A DNA stretch of 64,000 bases from NCBI GenBank assembly GCA_963836015.1, contig CAWIIF010000004.1, forward strand, positions 992,001-1,056,000, written 5' to 3'. The stretch comes from CAWCDJ01 sp963836015. GTDB taxonomy: Bacteria; Acidobacteriota; Terriglobia; Bryobacterales; Bryobacteraceae. Shown here piece by piece: positions 1 to 7,729 of the stretch (the stretch's first letter is position 1; each line of letters starts with the position of its first letter). The position numbers and the translations under genes were made by a program. The notes under the pieces were generated by a model. The model had not been told where the DNA came from. It saw only the letters and a program-made list of their open reading frames with translations, and made no database searches.

Positions 1-1
1 C

Positions 2-31
2 TACATCACCGGGGATCCGGCGAAGAAGTAA
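2..31 (+). CDS. C-terminal end of a gene that starts before the window
   Basis: The frame starting at base 2 reads YITGDPAKK and stops at TAA (29-31), eight bases before the convergent alcohol dehydrogenase ends. Only nine residues are visible, so neither family nor function can be named. It could also be a chance open frame at the window edge. Confidence 0.3.
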   Translation, partial: YITGDPAKK

Positions 32-38
32 CCCGACC

Positions 39-1031
39 TTACACGCGCAGCACGGCCGCGCCCCGAATGGCATCGTTTTTGAGCCGGGCCAGGGCCTCGT
101 TCGCCTCTTCGAGAGGGAACTCCTGCACCTCGGTATGGATGGGAATCTCGGAGGCGATTTTCAGGAAATCGCGGCCGTCGCGCCGGGTGTTGTTGGCGAC
201 GCTCCGGACGATGCGCTCGTAATAGAGCAGGCTGTAATCGATGGGGGGCGTGGGGCTCATGTGAATGCCGCCGAGGGCCACGGTTCCGCCGCGCTTGAGC
301 ACGCGCAGGGCGGCGGGCACGAGCTCGCCGGCGGGCGCGAAAATCAACGCGGCGTCGAGTTTGACGGACGGCTCGTCGAAGGATCCACCGGCCCAGACGG
401 CGCCCAGGTCGCTGGCCAGGCGCTGGTGGCGCTCATCGCGCGAGAACGCGTATACGGCAATATTCCAGTGGCGCGCGACTTGAATGGCGACGTGCGCGGC
501 GGCGCCGAATCCGTACATGCCGAGAGTTCCGCCCGGCTGGACGCCGGAGAGCCGCAGAGTGCGAAAGCCGATGATGCCGGCGCACAGCAAGGGGGCGACG
601 TGGAGGTCGGCAAATCCCTCGGGCAGGGCGTAAACGAAATCTTCGGGTGCGCACACATATTCGGAATATCCGCCATCCACGGTCCATCCGGTGAAGGCGG
701 CGTTTTCGCAGAGGTTCTCGCGATCGGAGCGGCAATATTCGCAAGTGCCATCGGTATGGTGCAGCCAGGGAATGCCGACGCGGGTACCGGGTGCCAGTCG
801 GGCGCCCGGTCCGCACTCTTCCACGACTCCGACCACCTGGTGGCCGGGGATGACCGGCGACTTACGGGGCGGCAGCTCCCCTTCGGTGACGTGCAGGTCG
901 GTGCGGCAGACTCCGCAGACGCGCACTTTGACGAGCACCTCGCCCGCCGCGGGACGCGGTTTGGGGACATCGGCCAGCCGCAGGGGGCGGGACTCGATGG
1001 GCCCCGGCTTGTCCAACAGGCACGCGCGCAT
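39..1031 (-). CDS. Zinc-dependent alcohol dehydrogenase family protein (MDR superfamily)
   Basis: A 330-aa medium-chain dehydrogenase/reductase expected to oxidise alcohols or reduce aldehydes with NAD(P)H in the cytoplasm. The N-terminal GroES-like half carries the catalytic zinc region: VCGVCRTDLH with Cys42, and PGHQVVG around His64, where many relatives have GHE. A structural-zinc-like lobe follows with Cys97, Cys100 and Cys108, and Asp where a fourth Cys often lies. The nucleotide-binding half begins near residue 165 with a GMYGFGAAAH glycine-rich turn. The ATG at 1031 gives a normal MDR N-terminus and length. It resembles the TIGR02822 branch. It stands alone, convergent to the fragment at the window edge, and the substrate cannot be told. 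Confidence 0.9.
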   Translation of the reverse strand: MRACLLDKPGPIESRPLRLADVPKPRPAAGEVLVKVRVCGVCRTDLHVTEGELPPRKSPVIPGHQVVGVVEECGPGARLAPGTRVGIPWLHHTDGTCEYCRSDRENLCENAAFTGWTVDGGYSEYVCAPEDFVYALPEGFADLHVAPLLCAGIIGFRTLRLSGVQPGGTLGMYGFGAAAHVAIQVARHWNIAVYAFSRDERHQRLASDLGAVWAGGSFDEPSVKLDAALIFAPAGELVPAALRVLKRGGTVALGGIHMSPTPPIDYSLLYYERIVRSVANNTRRDGRDFLKIASEIPIHTEVQEFPLEEANEALARLKNDAIRGAAVLRV

Positions 1032-1099
1032 TCTGCCTTTCAGGTTATACCCGCGGGGCGGACCCGCTGCCTGCGCGCTATTCTGAGAATGTACCTTTC

Positions 1100-1258
1100 A
1101 TGGCCAAACGGATCATGCTCGCGGTGGTGGGGGCAGGCATCGGCTCGCTTCTCGGACTGCTCGTCTCGTTTCTGGGCGTAGGCAATCCGGCATTGATCGT
1201 AGGAGCACTGTTGGGCGCGGTGGTCCCGGTGGTGTTTCTAGGACCCCCCGGACGCTGA
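1100..1258 (+). CDS. Possible 52-aa glycine-rich membrane protein
   Basis: An ATG at 1100 opens a 52-residue frame ending in TGA at 1256-1258. The product is almost entirely hydrophobic, with two candidate membrane helices around GAGIGSLLGLLVSFLGVG and a second stretch of Ala/Leu/Val, ending in GPPGR. Gly-x3-Gly spacing suggests helix packing. It lies in the gap between the divergent dehydrogenase and the zinc-ribbon protein. No strong Shine-Dalgarno precedes the ATG, so it may be an unannotated small gene or a chance frame. Confidence 0.4.
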   Translation: MAKRIMLAVVGAGIGSLLGLLVSFLGVGNPALIVGALLGAVVPVVFLGPPGR

Positions 1259-1344
1259 ATCGCCTGGAATCGGTACTCAATACTTTCCAATACACTTGCA
1301 CTGAACGGAAACGCACAGTACAGTCTGGGGTGGGAGTATATTGA

Positions 1345-1917
1345 ATGGCCTTTTGCGCAACGTGCGGGTCGCCAGTCGAAGGCAAGTTTTGTGCGAAGTG
1401 TGGGAGTCCTATAGGAACGCCGGCCGCCGGCGCCGTTCCGCCCGGCCCTCCTCCTCCGCCGCAGCCGGGTCCGGGATATCAACAGCCGGGATACCAGCAG
1501 CAGGGATATCAACAGCCGGGATACCAACAGCCAGGATATCAACAGCCGGGATACCAGGGGGGGCCGCCGCCGGTGGGGGCTCCGGGAGGCGCTATGGCGG
1601 ATAACGTTGCTTCGGCACTGTGCTACGTGCTGGGGCTGATCACGGGCATCATTTTCCTGGTGCTTGCACCATACAACCAGAACCGCTTAGTTCGCTTCCA
1701 TGCGTTCCAATCGATCTTTCTGAACGTGGCATGGATCGTGTTCTGGTTTGCGATGAACATCATTTTCGCCGCGCTGCACATGTACGCCCTGTTCTTCCTG
1801 ACGCCGCTGGTGGGGCTGGCATTCTTCGTGTTGTGGATCTACCTGCTGGTTACGGCCTACCAGGGCAAGAAGGTCGTTCTGCCGATCATCGGCCCGCTGG
1901 CGGAACAGCAGGCCTGA
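1345..1917 (+). CDS. Zinc-ribbon, repeat-linker, Tic20/DUF4870-like membrane protein
   Basis: A 190-aa protein in three parts. Residues 4-22 form a zinc ribbon with two CxxC pairs (CATC and CAKC). Residues 30-75 are a low-complexity Pro/Gln/Tyr/Gly linker with five to six GYQQP-type repeats. Residues 80-185 carry about three or four membrane helices, including NVASALCYVLGLITGIIFLV and an RLVRFHAFQSI segment typical of DUF4870/Tic20-like proteins. A GGGAG-like Shine-Dalgarno at about 1330-1336 supports the ATG. The role is unknown. Zinc-ribbon plus DUF4870 proteins are common in Acidobacteriota and probably act in the inner membrane. Confidence 0.75.
   Translation: MAFCATCGSPVEGKFCAKCGSPIGTPAAGAVPPGPPPPPQPGPGYQQPGYQQQGYQQPGYQQPGYQQPGYQGGPPPVGAPGGAMADNVASALCYVLGLITGIIFLVLAPYNQNRLVRFHAFQSIFLNVAWIVFWFAMNIIFAALHMYALFFLTPLVGLAFFVLWIYLLVTAYQGKKVVLPIIGPLAEQQA
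1473..1562 (+). repeat. 15-bp in-frame tandem repeat encoding GYQQP units
   Basis: Six consecutive 15-base units of the type GGGATAT/CCAACAGCC encode the Gly-Tyr-Gln-Gln-Pro linker of the zinc-ribbon protein. Units differ by single bases. The length is a multiple of three, so unit gain or loss changes linker length without a frameshift. Confidence 0.85.
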
Positions 1918-1970
1918 AGGGCGGCGTTCGAGGACGGCAACAGGACGGCGCCGTTGCGCGTCGAACAACT

Positions 1971-2987
1971 GTGAAGCGAATCTTTGCCCTGCTGGCGGTG
2001 TCGGCGGCGACGGCTGCCGCGCAGGCGCCGGCGATCGGCGACATCAACTTCTACGGCCTGCACAAGACCCGTCCGGAGCAGATCCTGGCCACTCTCCACA
2101 TCCAACCGGGAGGCAGATTGCCGGCTTCCCGGGGCGACATGGAAGACCGGATCTCGGAGATGCCGGACGTGGTGCTGGCGCGCGTAGAGGCGATCTGCTG
2201 CGAGGGCAAGTCCAGCACGCTGTTCATCGGAATCGAGGAGCGCGGGGCGGCGCATCCGGCGTTCCGCTCGGACCCGGTGGGGGACGCGGCGCTTCCGGCG
2301 GCGACGGTGGATGCGTACCGCGGATTCCTGGCGGCGGTGCAGCGTGCCGCGAGCCGGGGCAACGCCGCGGAGGACCTGACGACCGGTCAATCGCGCATGG
2401 CGGACCCGGCCGCGCGGGGGTTCCAGGAGCAGTTCGCGAGCTTTGCGGCGGAGCACCTGGCCGACCTGCGGAACGTGCTGCGGACGGCAGCCGACCCGGA
2501 GCAGCGCACCATGGCGGCGGCCCTTCTGGGATACGCGCCCAAGAAGGCGGAGATCGTGGACGACCTGCAGTTCGCCTTGCAGGATCCGGATGAAGCCGTA
2601 CGCGCGAACGCGGTGCGGGCGCTGAATGCGATTGCGGTGCTGGCGTCCCGGGAGCCCGCCCTGAAGATCCGGATCGCGCCCACCTGGTTTGTCGAGATGC
2701 TGAATTCCATCGTGCTGAGCGACCGCCTGGAAGCGGTGAAGGCGCTGCTCACGCTGACCGACCAGGGGAGCGCGGAAGCGTTGGAGCAGATTCGAGAGCG
2801 GGCGCTTCCAGCGCTGGCCGAAATGGCGCGCTGGAAGACGCCCGCCTACGCGCTGCCGCCGTTCCTGCTGCTGGGGCGCACGGCCGGGTTGCGCGACTCC
2901 CAGGTGCAGCAGAGCTGGGAGAAGGGCGATCGGGAGAGCGTCATCCGGAAAGCGCTGGGGCCCGGCGGGAAACGGCGCGGCGAGTAA
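1971..2987 (+). CDS. Secreted POTRA-like plus HEAT-like repeat protein
   Basis: A 338-aa protein read from GTG 1971, which gives a clear signal peptide (KRIFALLAVSAATAAAQA). Residues 20-95 look like a POTRA or FtsQ-type domain: the pattern IGDINFYGLHKTRPEQI, LHIQPGG, then a terminal strand ending FIGIEER matches that fold. Residues 150-330 are alpha-helical with HEAT/armadillo-like units (ALQDPDEAVRANAVRALNAIA, RLEAVKALLTL). The frame stays open far upstream inside the preceding gene, but the signal peptide places the true start here. It probably acts in the periplasm as a binding or scaffold protein. No catalytic motif was seen. Confidence 0.7.
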   Translation: MKRIFALLAVSAATAAAQAPAIGDINFYGLHKTRPEQILATLHIQPGGRLPASRGDMEDRISEMPDVVLARVEAICCEGKSSTLFIGIEERGAAHPAFRSDPVGDAALPAATVDAYRGFLAAVQRAASRGNAAEDLTTGQSRMADPAARGFQEQFASFAAEHLADLRNVLRTAADPEQRTMAAALLGYAPKKAEIVDDLQFALQDPDEAVRANAVRALNAIAVLASREPALKIRIAPTWFVEMLNSIVLSDRLEAVKALLTLTDQGSAEALEQIRERALPALAEMARWKTPAYALPPFLLLGRTAGLRDSQVQQSWEKGDRESVIRKALGPGGKRRGE

Positions 2988-3024
2988 CGGTCTGCACTAC
3001 AATACAGAAAGGCCTCTGGCGCTC

Positions 3025-3939
3025 ATGGGACTGACAAGAAGGCAGGTTCTGGCGGCCATGGCGGCCGGCGCATCGCACGCCGCTGCGCAAACCCGCCGCG
3101 GCAACGGACCGAAGGTGCGCAGCACTCCCGCGGTCTGTCTGTACTCCCAGATTCTGATCAAGATTCCGTATGACGATTTAGGCCCGGTATTGCGCGATCT
3201 GGGCGTGGACGGCTGCGACCTCACGGTGATGCCGGGCGGCCACGTCAATCCGGAGAATTCATCGGTAGACATGATGCGTTCGGTGGAGGCCATCACCGGG
3301 GTGGGGCTGGACGTGCCGGTGATCAGCACCGCGTATACGACGCTGGCCGACCCGACCATCCGCAACGTGCTGGCGATCTCCGGGGAGATGGGCGTGCCGC
3401 TGTTTCGCGCGGGGCTGTGGCCCTACCCGCCGGGCGTAGAGGTGGAAGCGCGGCTGGCGCAGGTGCAGCGCGACATCGCGGGGCTGGCGTCGCTGGCGCG
3501 CGCGGTCAACATGGGGATGGCGCTCCAGAACGTGGCGGGCGAGAACGTCGGCCAGTCGGTATGGGACACCAGCCTGTTGATCCGCGGGATGGATCCGCGG
3601 ACGGTCGGCTACGATTTCGACGCGGGCTATGCGGCCGCCGAGGGAGGCGTAGGCGGCTGGCAGGTGGCGCTGCGGCTGGCGGCGCCGCGCCTGAAGATGG
3701 TGACGGCCCGCGATTTCTACTGGAGCAAGGAAGGCGGATCGTGGAAGCCGGTGCCGTGCCCCCTGGGCGAAGGCATGGTGGATTGGACCAAGCTTTTTGC
3801 CGCGCTGGCGCAGGCACGCTTTACGGGGCCGGTCTCGGTGACGGTGGATTACCATCCGAAGAACGACCTGGCCGCCATCCGGCACGACGTCGATTTCATC
3901 CGCAGGCAGGTTCACACGGCGTACGGAGGCGCCGGATGA
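3025..3939 (+). CDS. Sugar phosphate isomerase/epimerase-like TIM-barrel protein, Tat-exported
   Basis: A 304-aa protein of the xylose-isomerase-like TIM barrel family. The N-terminus MGLTRRQVLAAMAAGASHA is a twin-arginine signal, so a folded enzyme is probably exported. Strands and likely metal- or substrate-site segments include GVDGCDLTVMPGGHV, MGMALQNVAGENV, VGYDFDAGYAAAEGG and VSVTVDYHP. Acidobacteria and Planctomycetes carry many Tat-exported members with unknown sugar-like substrates. The stop overlaps the next start (ATGA), so it is translationally coupled to the DUF4159 gene. Confidence 0.8.
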   Translation: MGLTRRQVLAAMAAGASHAAAQTRRGNGPKVRSTPAVCLYSQILIKIPYDDLGPVLRDLGVDGCDLTVMPGGHVNPENSSVDMMRSVEAITGVGLDVPVISTAYTTLADPTIRNVLAISGEMGVPLFRAGLWPYPPGVEVEARLAQVQRDIAGLASLARAVNMGMALQNVAGENVGQSVWDTSLLIRGMDPRTVGYDFDAGYAAAEGGVGGWQVALRLAAPRLKMVTARDFYWSKEGGSWKPVPCPLGEGMVDWTKLFAALAQARFTGPVSVTVDYHPKNDLAAIRHDVDFIRRQVHTAYGGAG

Positions 3940-4790
3940 GGCTGCCGCGGCGGTTCTGGTGGACCCTGGTGCTGGGGCTGGCCCTGATCGGCGGCGTGTA
4001 CGCCTTCCAGCGTCCCTTCCGCGTGTACCGGAGCCTGGAGGCCTACGACGATATTCCGCTGCCTCCCGACTGGCAGGAGAAGACCGAATGGGTGCAGGCC
4101 CGGCTGATGTATCCGCAGCATCCGGAGGCGCGGTTCGCGCGCTTCTCGCGGCGTTTCGGCGGGATGCTGGACTGGCGCGAAGGCGGCACCAGCTGGAGCC
4201 AGGATTACCCGCGCGCCGACCGCCACTTCGCGCAGGCGCTGCGCAGACTGACGCGGGTGAACGCGCGGTCTGTCGAGCAGCCGGTCAATCCCGACGAGAC
4301 GGACGACTTCTACAACTGGCCCTGGCTGGTGGCGGGAGAGATGGGCGACTGGAAGCTCACCGATCCGCAGGTGAAAACGGTGCGCGAATTCCTGCTGCGG
4401 GGCGGCTTCCTCATGCTGGACGATTTCTGGGGGCCGGAGGAGTATGCGCGCTTCGACGAGACCATGCGCAAGATCTTTCCCGACCGCCCGGTGGTAGACA
4501 TTCCGGACAAGGACTCCATCTTTCACACGGTGTACGATCTCAACGACCGCTATCAGGTGCTGGGGCAGTGGGCGCTTTACGGGAACCGGCAAAATTACCG
4601 CGCGGCGGGAACGGTGGCGCACTGGATGGGCATTTACGACGACCACGGCCGCGTGATGGTGGCGATCAGCTTCAACAGCGACCTGGGAGATTCGTGGGAG
4701 TGGGCGGACGAGCCGCGCTACCCGGAGAGGTTCTCGGCGCTGGGGATCCGGCTCACGGTGAATTACGTGGTGTACGATATGACGCACTGA
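3936..4790 (+). CDS. DUF4159 domain-containing protein
   Basis: A 284-aa protein starting at the ATG that overlaps the previous stop (ATGA at 3936-3939). One N-terminal membrane anchor (WWTLVLGLALIGGVYAF) is followed by an extracytoplasmic DUF4159 domain. The diagnostic segment is VREFLLRGGFLMLDDFWGPEEY, near residues 145-170, with later VYDLNDRYQV and a C-terminal VNYVVYDMTH. DUF4159 has a flavodoxin or glutamine-amidotransferase-like fold and unknown function. Coupling to a Tat-exported TIM-barrel protein suggests a shared periplasmic role. Confidence 0.8.
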   Translation: MRLPRRFWWTLVLGLALIGGVYAFQRPFRVYRSLEAYDDIPLPPDWQEKTEWVQARLMYPQHPEARFARFSRRFGGMLDWREGGTSWSQDYPRADRHFAQALRRLTRVNARSVEQPVNPDETDDFYNWPWLVAGEMGDWKLTDPQVKTVREFLLRGGFLMLDDFWGPEEYARFDETMRKIFPDRPVVDIPDKDSIFHTVYDLNDRYQVLGQWALYGNRQNYRAAGTVAHWMGIYDDHGRVMVAISFNSDLGDSWEWADEPRYPERFSALGIRLTVNYVVYDMTH

Positions 4791-4803
4791 GGGGGGACTT
4801 CAC

Positions 4804-4886
4804 TTCACCGCGGAGGCGCGGAGACGCGGAGAAAGCGGCGGAGAAGAGGGATTGTTCACCGCCGAGACGCCGAGAAAAAAGGCGAC
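4804..4886. repeat. Two copies of a TTCACCGC-GAG-CGC-GAGA intergenic motif
   Basis: The 166-base gap between convergent genes has no gene. It carries two diverged copies of a purine-rich motif, at 4804-4849 (TTCACCGCGGAGGCGCGGAG onward) and 4855-4886 (TTCACCGCCGAGACGCCGAG onward). Each contains reiterated CGCGGAGA or CGCCGAGA units. Such motifs occur as dispersed intergenic repeats in several high-GC phyla. Whether it recurs elsewhere in this genome cannot be seen here. Confidence 0.5.
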
Positions 4887-4956
4887 GGGTTGAGGAGCCG
4901 CACGCGTCGTCCTCGGGACAGAGGAAGCGGAGGAAAACGGCGCGCTGTGAGATGGG

Positions 4957-6111
4957 CTAGCGGAAGAGCTTGGGGGCGAAATCGGCGAGGTAGGTTCGCC
5001 AGTTGCGCCATACGTGGCCTTCTTCGGAGGCGACGAAGGTGTGCTTGATTTCCTTTTTGTCGAGCGCTTCGCTTAGGCCTTGGGAGGCGGGGAAAAGGCC
5101 GTCGGCTTTGCCGCAGGCGATGTAGAAGACCTTCAGCTTTTTGTTGGTCACGGCCGGATCGGCAAACGCGTCCTTGAACATCTCTTCGAAGTTCATGTTC
5201 GGGTTGCGGCCGATGCCGGCGCTGAAGGCTCCGATCGAATGAAAGAGATCCATGTGGGAGAGGCCGACGCGCAGGGTCTGGCCGCCGCCCATGGAGAGGC
5301 CGGCGAGGGCGCGATCGTCCGGCTTCGCGGAGATGCGGTATAGCTTCTCGACGTAAGGCATGACGTCGTCGAGCAGATCGCTGCCGAAGGCGTTGGGATC
5401 GGTCTTGGGGGGCGCGCCGGGAGGCAGATAGACATCCTGCTGCGCACGGCCGTAGGGCATCACGATGATCATCGGCTTGGCCTGGCCCGCGGCGATCAGG
5501 TTATCGAGGATCAGGTTGGCGTGGCCGACACTGGTCCAGCCCTGCTCGGTGTCGCCGGAGCCGTGGAGCAGATAGAGCACAGGGTAGCGCTGGTTGTTCG
5601 ATTCGTAGCCGGGCGGCGTGTAGACATCCACGCGGCGGGGGACGTCGAGGGTCTTCGAGAGATACCAGCTCACGTGCACGGTGCCGTGCGGAACAGGCTG
5701 CCAGTCGTAGGGTGCCGGCTGGGCGGCGGGAATCTCGAACATCGACTCGGAGGTTCGCTCTCCGAGCTTGATCATGGGGTTGAACGGGTCGAGCACGCGC
5801 ACGCCGTTCACCAGATAGGTGTAGTTGTAGAGGGCCGGGTGCAGCGGGCCGAGCGTGACGCTCCACACGCCGTCATCGCTTTTCTTGAGAGCCTGCGGAC
5901 CCTGGGCGCAATCGCACGACAGTTTGACGTCGGTTGCCTCGGGTGCGCGCAACTCGAAGGTCACGGTGCCGTCGGAGTGGACCTGGTAGGCCGGTTTTGG
6001 GGGAGTTGCATTTCCACGTCCGGGCCCTCCGGGCGGAGGGCCCTGTGCGAGCAGAAAAAAGCTGGGTACCAGAAGAAGAGTCAGGCAGGCATTACGCAGC
6101 ATGCCTGCCAC
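4957..6111 (-). CDS. Secreted esterase (enterochelin-esterase/esterase D-like) with N-terminal E-set domain
   Basis: A 384-aa alpha/beta hydrolase with a signal peptide (LRNACLTLLLVPSFFLLAQ). Residues 40-125 form an E-set/CBM48-like immunoglobulin fold (GTVTFELRAPEATDVKLS, YNYTYLVNGVRVLDP). The esterase domain follows: oxyanion region VLYLLHGSGD at about 178-187, nucleophile Ser273 in AGLSMGGG, probable acid Asp337 in GKADGLF, and His366 in EEGHVWRNW. The combination matches Fes- or feruloyl-esterase-like enzymes acting on carbohydrate esters or siderophores outside the cytoplasm. ATG 6102 is an alternative start and the substrate is unknown. Confidence 0.85.
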   Translation of the reverse strand: MAGMLRNACLTLLLVPSFFLLAQGPPPGGPGRGNATPPKPAYQVHSDGTVTFELRAPEATDVKLSCDCAQGPQALKKSDDGVWSVTLGPLHPALYNYTYLVNGVRVLDPFNPMIKLGERTSESMFEIPAAQPAPYDWQPVPHGTVHVSWYLSKTLDVPRRVDVYTPPGYESNNQRYPVLYLLHGSGDTEQGWTSVGHANLILDNLIAAGQAKPMIIVMPYGRAQQDVYLPPGAPPKTDPNAFGSDLLDDVMPYVEKLYRISAKPDDRALAGLSMGGGQTLRVGLSHMDLFHSIGAFSAGIGRNPNMNFEEMFKDAFADPAVTNKKLKVFYIACGKADGLFPASQGLSEALDKKEIKHTFVASEEGHVWRNWRTYLADFAPKLFR

Positions 6112-6120
6112 TATAAAACA

Positions 6121-7182
6121 TTACCGCCAGCGGCGATAGCCTCGGAAGCCGCGGTAGCCGCCATAGCCCCAGCCCGGGCCGAAGCCGCGTCCGATCACGA
6201 CGGAGAATCCGGGAGCCCAACCCCAATAGGGATACGGCGAGGCCCAGCCGGGACCGGGACCATAGTAGCCGGAGTAGCCGCCGGCGCAGCCATAGCAGGG
6301 CTGGGCGGGAGGCCGCCGGCTCAACTGCATGGTGGGGGGCTGGCTGTAATCTTCCGGCCCGACGTAACGGAAGGCCTGCGGGGCGCGCGCTGTCGAGATG
6401 CCGACCGGACTGGTGATCTGGAAGGTCAGGGCGGTTTCGGGATACACCACAGTCGGATGATTACGGGTCAGCAGCACGCCGATGATTCCGGCGGCCGCGC
6501 CCGCGCCCGCACCGATGGCAGCGCCTGTGCCCCAGGCCGCCACGGCGCCAATGCCGGCGCCGACCGCGGTGGTGGTCGCTACCGTGCCCACCTGGGCCCC
6601 GGCCGGCGTCTTTCCACCCTGCCTGCCCACCAGTTGCGAGGTGATGGGAGTTTGGGTTCCATCCGCCAGCGTGAGGCTGGTCAACTGCAATGCAATACGC
6701 GACGGACGATCGGTTTTCTGCTTCTCGACCCCGGCCACCCGGCCGTAGACCGTCTGGCCGCGATTCGCCACCACGATCCCATCCACGACGATGGGCTGCT
6801 CGAGAGTAGCCGAGAAGGGATCGCCCTGCTGGTTGTGGTCAGTGGATAGCCCTTCGTTCAGCCGCACGGTCACGTAGGCGCCGGATTTCATGGTGAGCTC
6901 GGAGGGAAGGCCGTAAGACGGCCGGACCAATCTGGGCGGCGGGGCTTGGGCCTGGCCTTCACTGTAATCCGGCGGGGCCTGGTTCTGGACCGGCTGTCCA
7001 TAGGCGTCACTGTGGTCAACCGGCTCCGGATCCTGCGCGGCAGGCGCGGGAGCATTTGCGGCAGGCGCGGGCGCGGTAGCCCGGCGCCATCCACCGTTCG
7101 AAGGCGGAGCAGTCTGGGCGAACACAAGGCCGGTAGCGGTCAGAGCAATCACGACTATGCGCATCATAGGAAGCTGCCTCAT
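6121..7182 (-). CDS. Secreted Pro/Gly-rich protein with glycine-zipper hydrophobic core
   Basis: A 353-aa protein of unknown function. A signal peptide (MRIVVIALTATGLVFAQ) is followed by a Pro/Ala-rich stretch. A beta domain at about 95-200 (SGAYVTVRLNEGLSTDHNQQ, GQTVYGRVAGVEK) resembles the VirB10/TrbI-like barrel of many acidobacterial envelope proteins. A Gly/Ala-zipper hydrophobic segment lies at about 205-245, and the tail is rich in Gly, Tyr and Trp. It is probably a cell-envelope protein. It ends nine bases before the esterase start at 6111, so the two form one minus-strand unit. Confidence 0.65.
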   Translation of the reverse strand: MRQLPMMRIVVIALTATGLVFAQTAPPSNGGWRRATAPAPAANAPAPAAQDPEPVDHSDAYGQPVQNQAPPDYSEGQAQAPPPRLVRPSYGLPSELTMKSGAYVTVRLNEGLSTDHNQQGDPFSATLEQPIVVDGIVVANRGQTVYGRVAGVEKQKTDRPSRIALQLTSLTLADGTQTPITSQLVGRQGGKTPAGAQVGTVATTTAVGAGIGAVAAWGTGAAIGAGAGAAAGIIGVLLTRNHPTVVYPETALTFQITSPVGISTARAPQAFRYVGPEDYSQPPTMQLSRRPPAQPCYGCAGGYSGYYGPGPGWASPYPYWGWAPGFSVVIGRGFGPGWGYGGYRGFRGYRRWR

Positions 7183-7314
7183 ACGTTCACGCCTACTTGC
7201 TATGCACCTGATTCGCCACTCCTAAACTACTGAAAATAATAGCCAGTGGAAGGACGATTCTTGGCCGCAAAGCACCGGGCGTGGTGGATTTCGGCCACCC
7301 TCTCCCAAAAAGCC

Positions 7315-7354
7315 AAAAGCCCCGCCGGCCCGCAGTGGGGCGACGGGGCTTTTT
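7315..7354 (-). terminator. Rho-independent terminator
   Basis: AAAAGCCCCG (7315-7324) pairs perfectly with CGGGGCTTTT (7344-7353) around a 19-base loop, giving a GC stem with flanking A/T tracts that could work on either strand. It lies 15 bases beyond the stop of the small Lys-rich gene on the minus strand, so ending that transcript is its likely job. Confidence 0.7.
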
Positions 7355-7369
7355 GTTCGTTCACGGCCG

Positions 7370-7531
7370 TTACTTTTTCGGAGCGGTGGCGGTCGCGCCC
7401 TTCTTTGTCTTCTTGTGTTTCTTGGCCTTGGTGGCGGTGGTCTTGGTAGCCGGCTTGTTCTGTCCGGCGGCGGCAAAGGTCAGGCCCGACGCGGCGAGAG
7501 CCAGGGCGATGGTGAGTGCAATCTTTTTCAT
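7370..7531 (-). CDS. Small secreted Lys/Thr-rich protein (53 aa)
   Basis: The ATG at 7531 is preceded by a strong Shine-Dalgarno on the minus strand (GAAGGAGAAAAGGAAAC). The product has a textbook signal peptide (MKKIALTIALALAASGLTFA, AAGQ). The mature part is about 30 residues of Lys, Thr, Ala and Pro with a KAKKHKKTKK cluster. A terminator follows directly. Short secreted basic proteins of this type are common in Solibacter-like genomes and their role is unknown. The high positive charge could suit binding to anionic polymers. Confidence 0.7.
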   Translation of the reverse strand: MKKIALTIALALAASGLTFAAAGQNKPATKTTATKAKKHKKTKKGATATAPKK

Positions 7532-7729
7532 GTTTCCTTTTCTCCTTCGCGGGCCCTTCCGCCCGCTCACAATCCTATGTTGCGGTAATGCGCGCAAAAG
7601 CTCGATAGCCCCGGCAGGCTATTGGCGCCACCGAATTAAGGCCTAGAGCGGTTAACGTTTATTAGCCTGCCGGAATAGCCCCGACCGGGGATGTGCGGCG
7701 CGGATAACCCGCGCGATACTGAAAACAGG

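Noticed and set aside
1473..1562. Possible CRISPR-like array
   Set aside because: The 15-base units are contiguous without spacers and code in frame for a GYQQP linker.
7222..7476. Minus-strand 84-codon frame across the terminator and small Lys-rich gene
   Set aside because: It overlaps a convincing terminator and a better-supported small gene in another frame, and its translation is Arg/Pro-rich noise.
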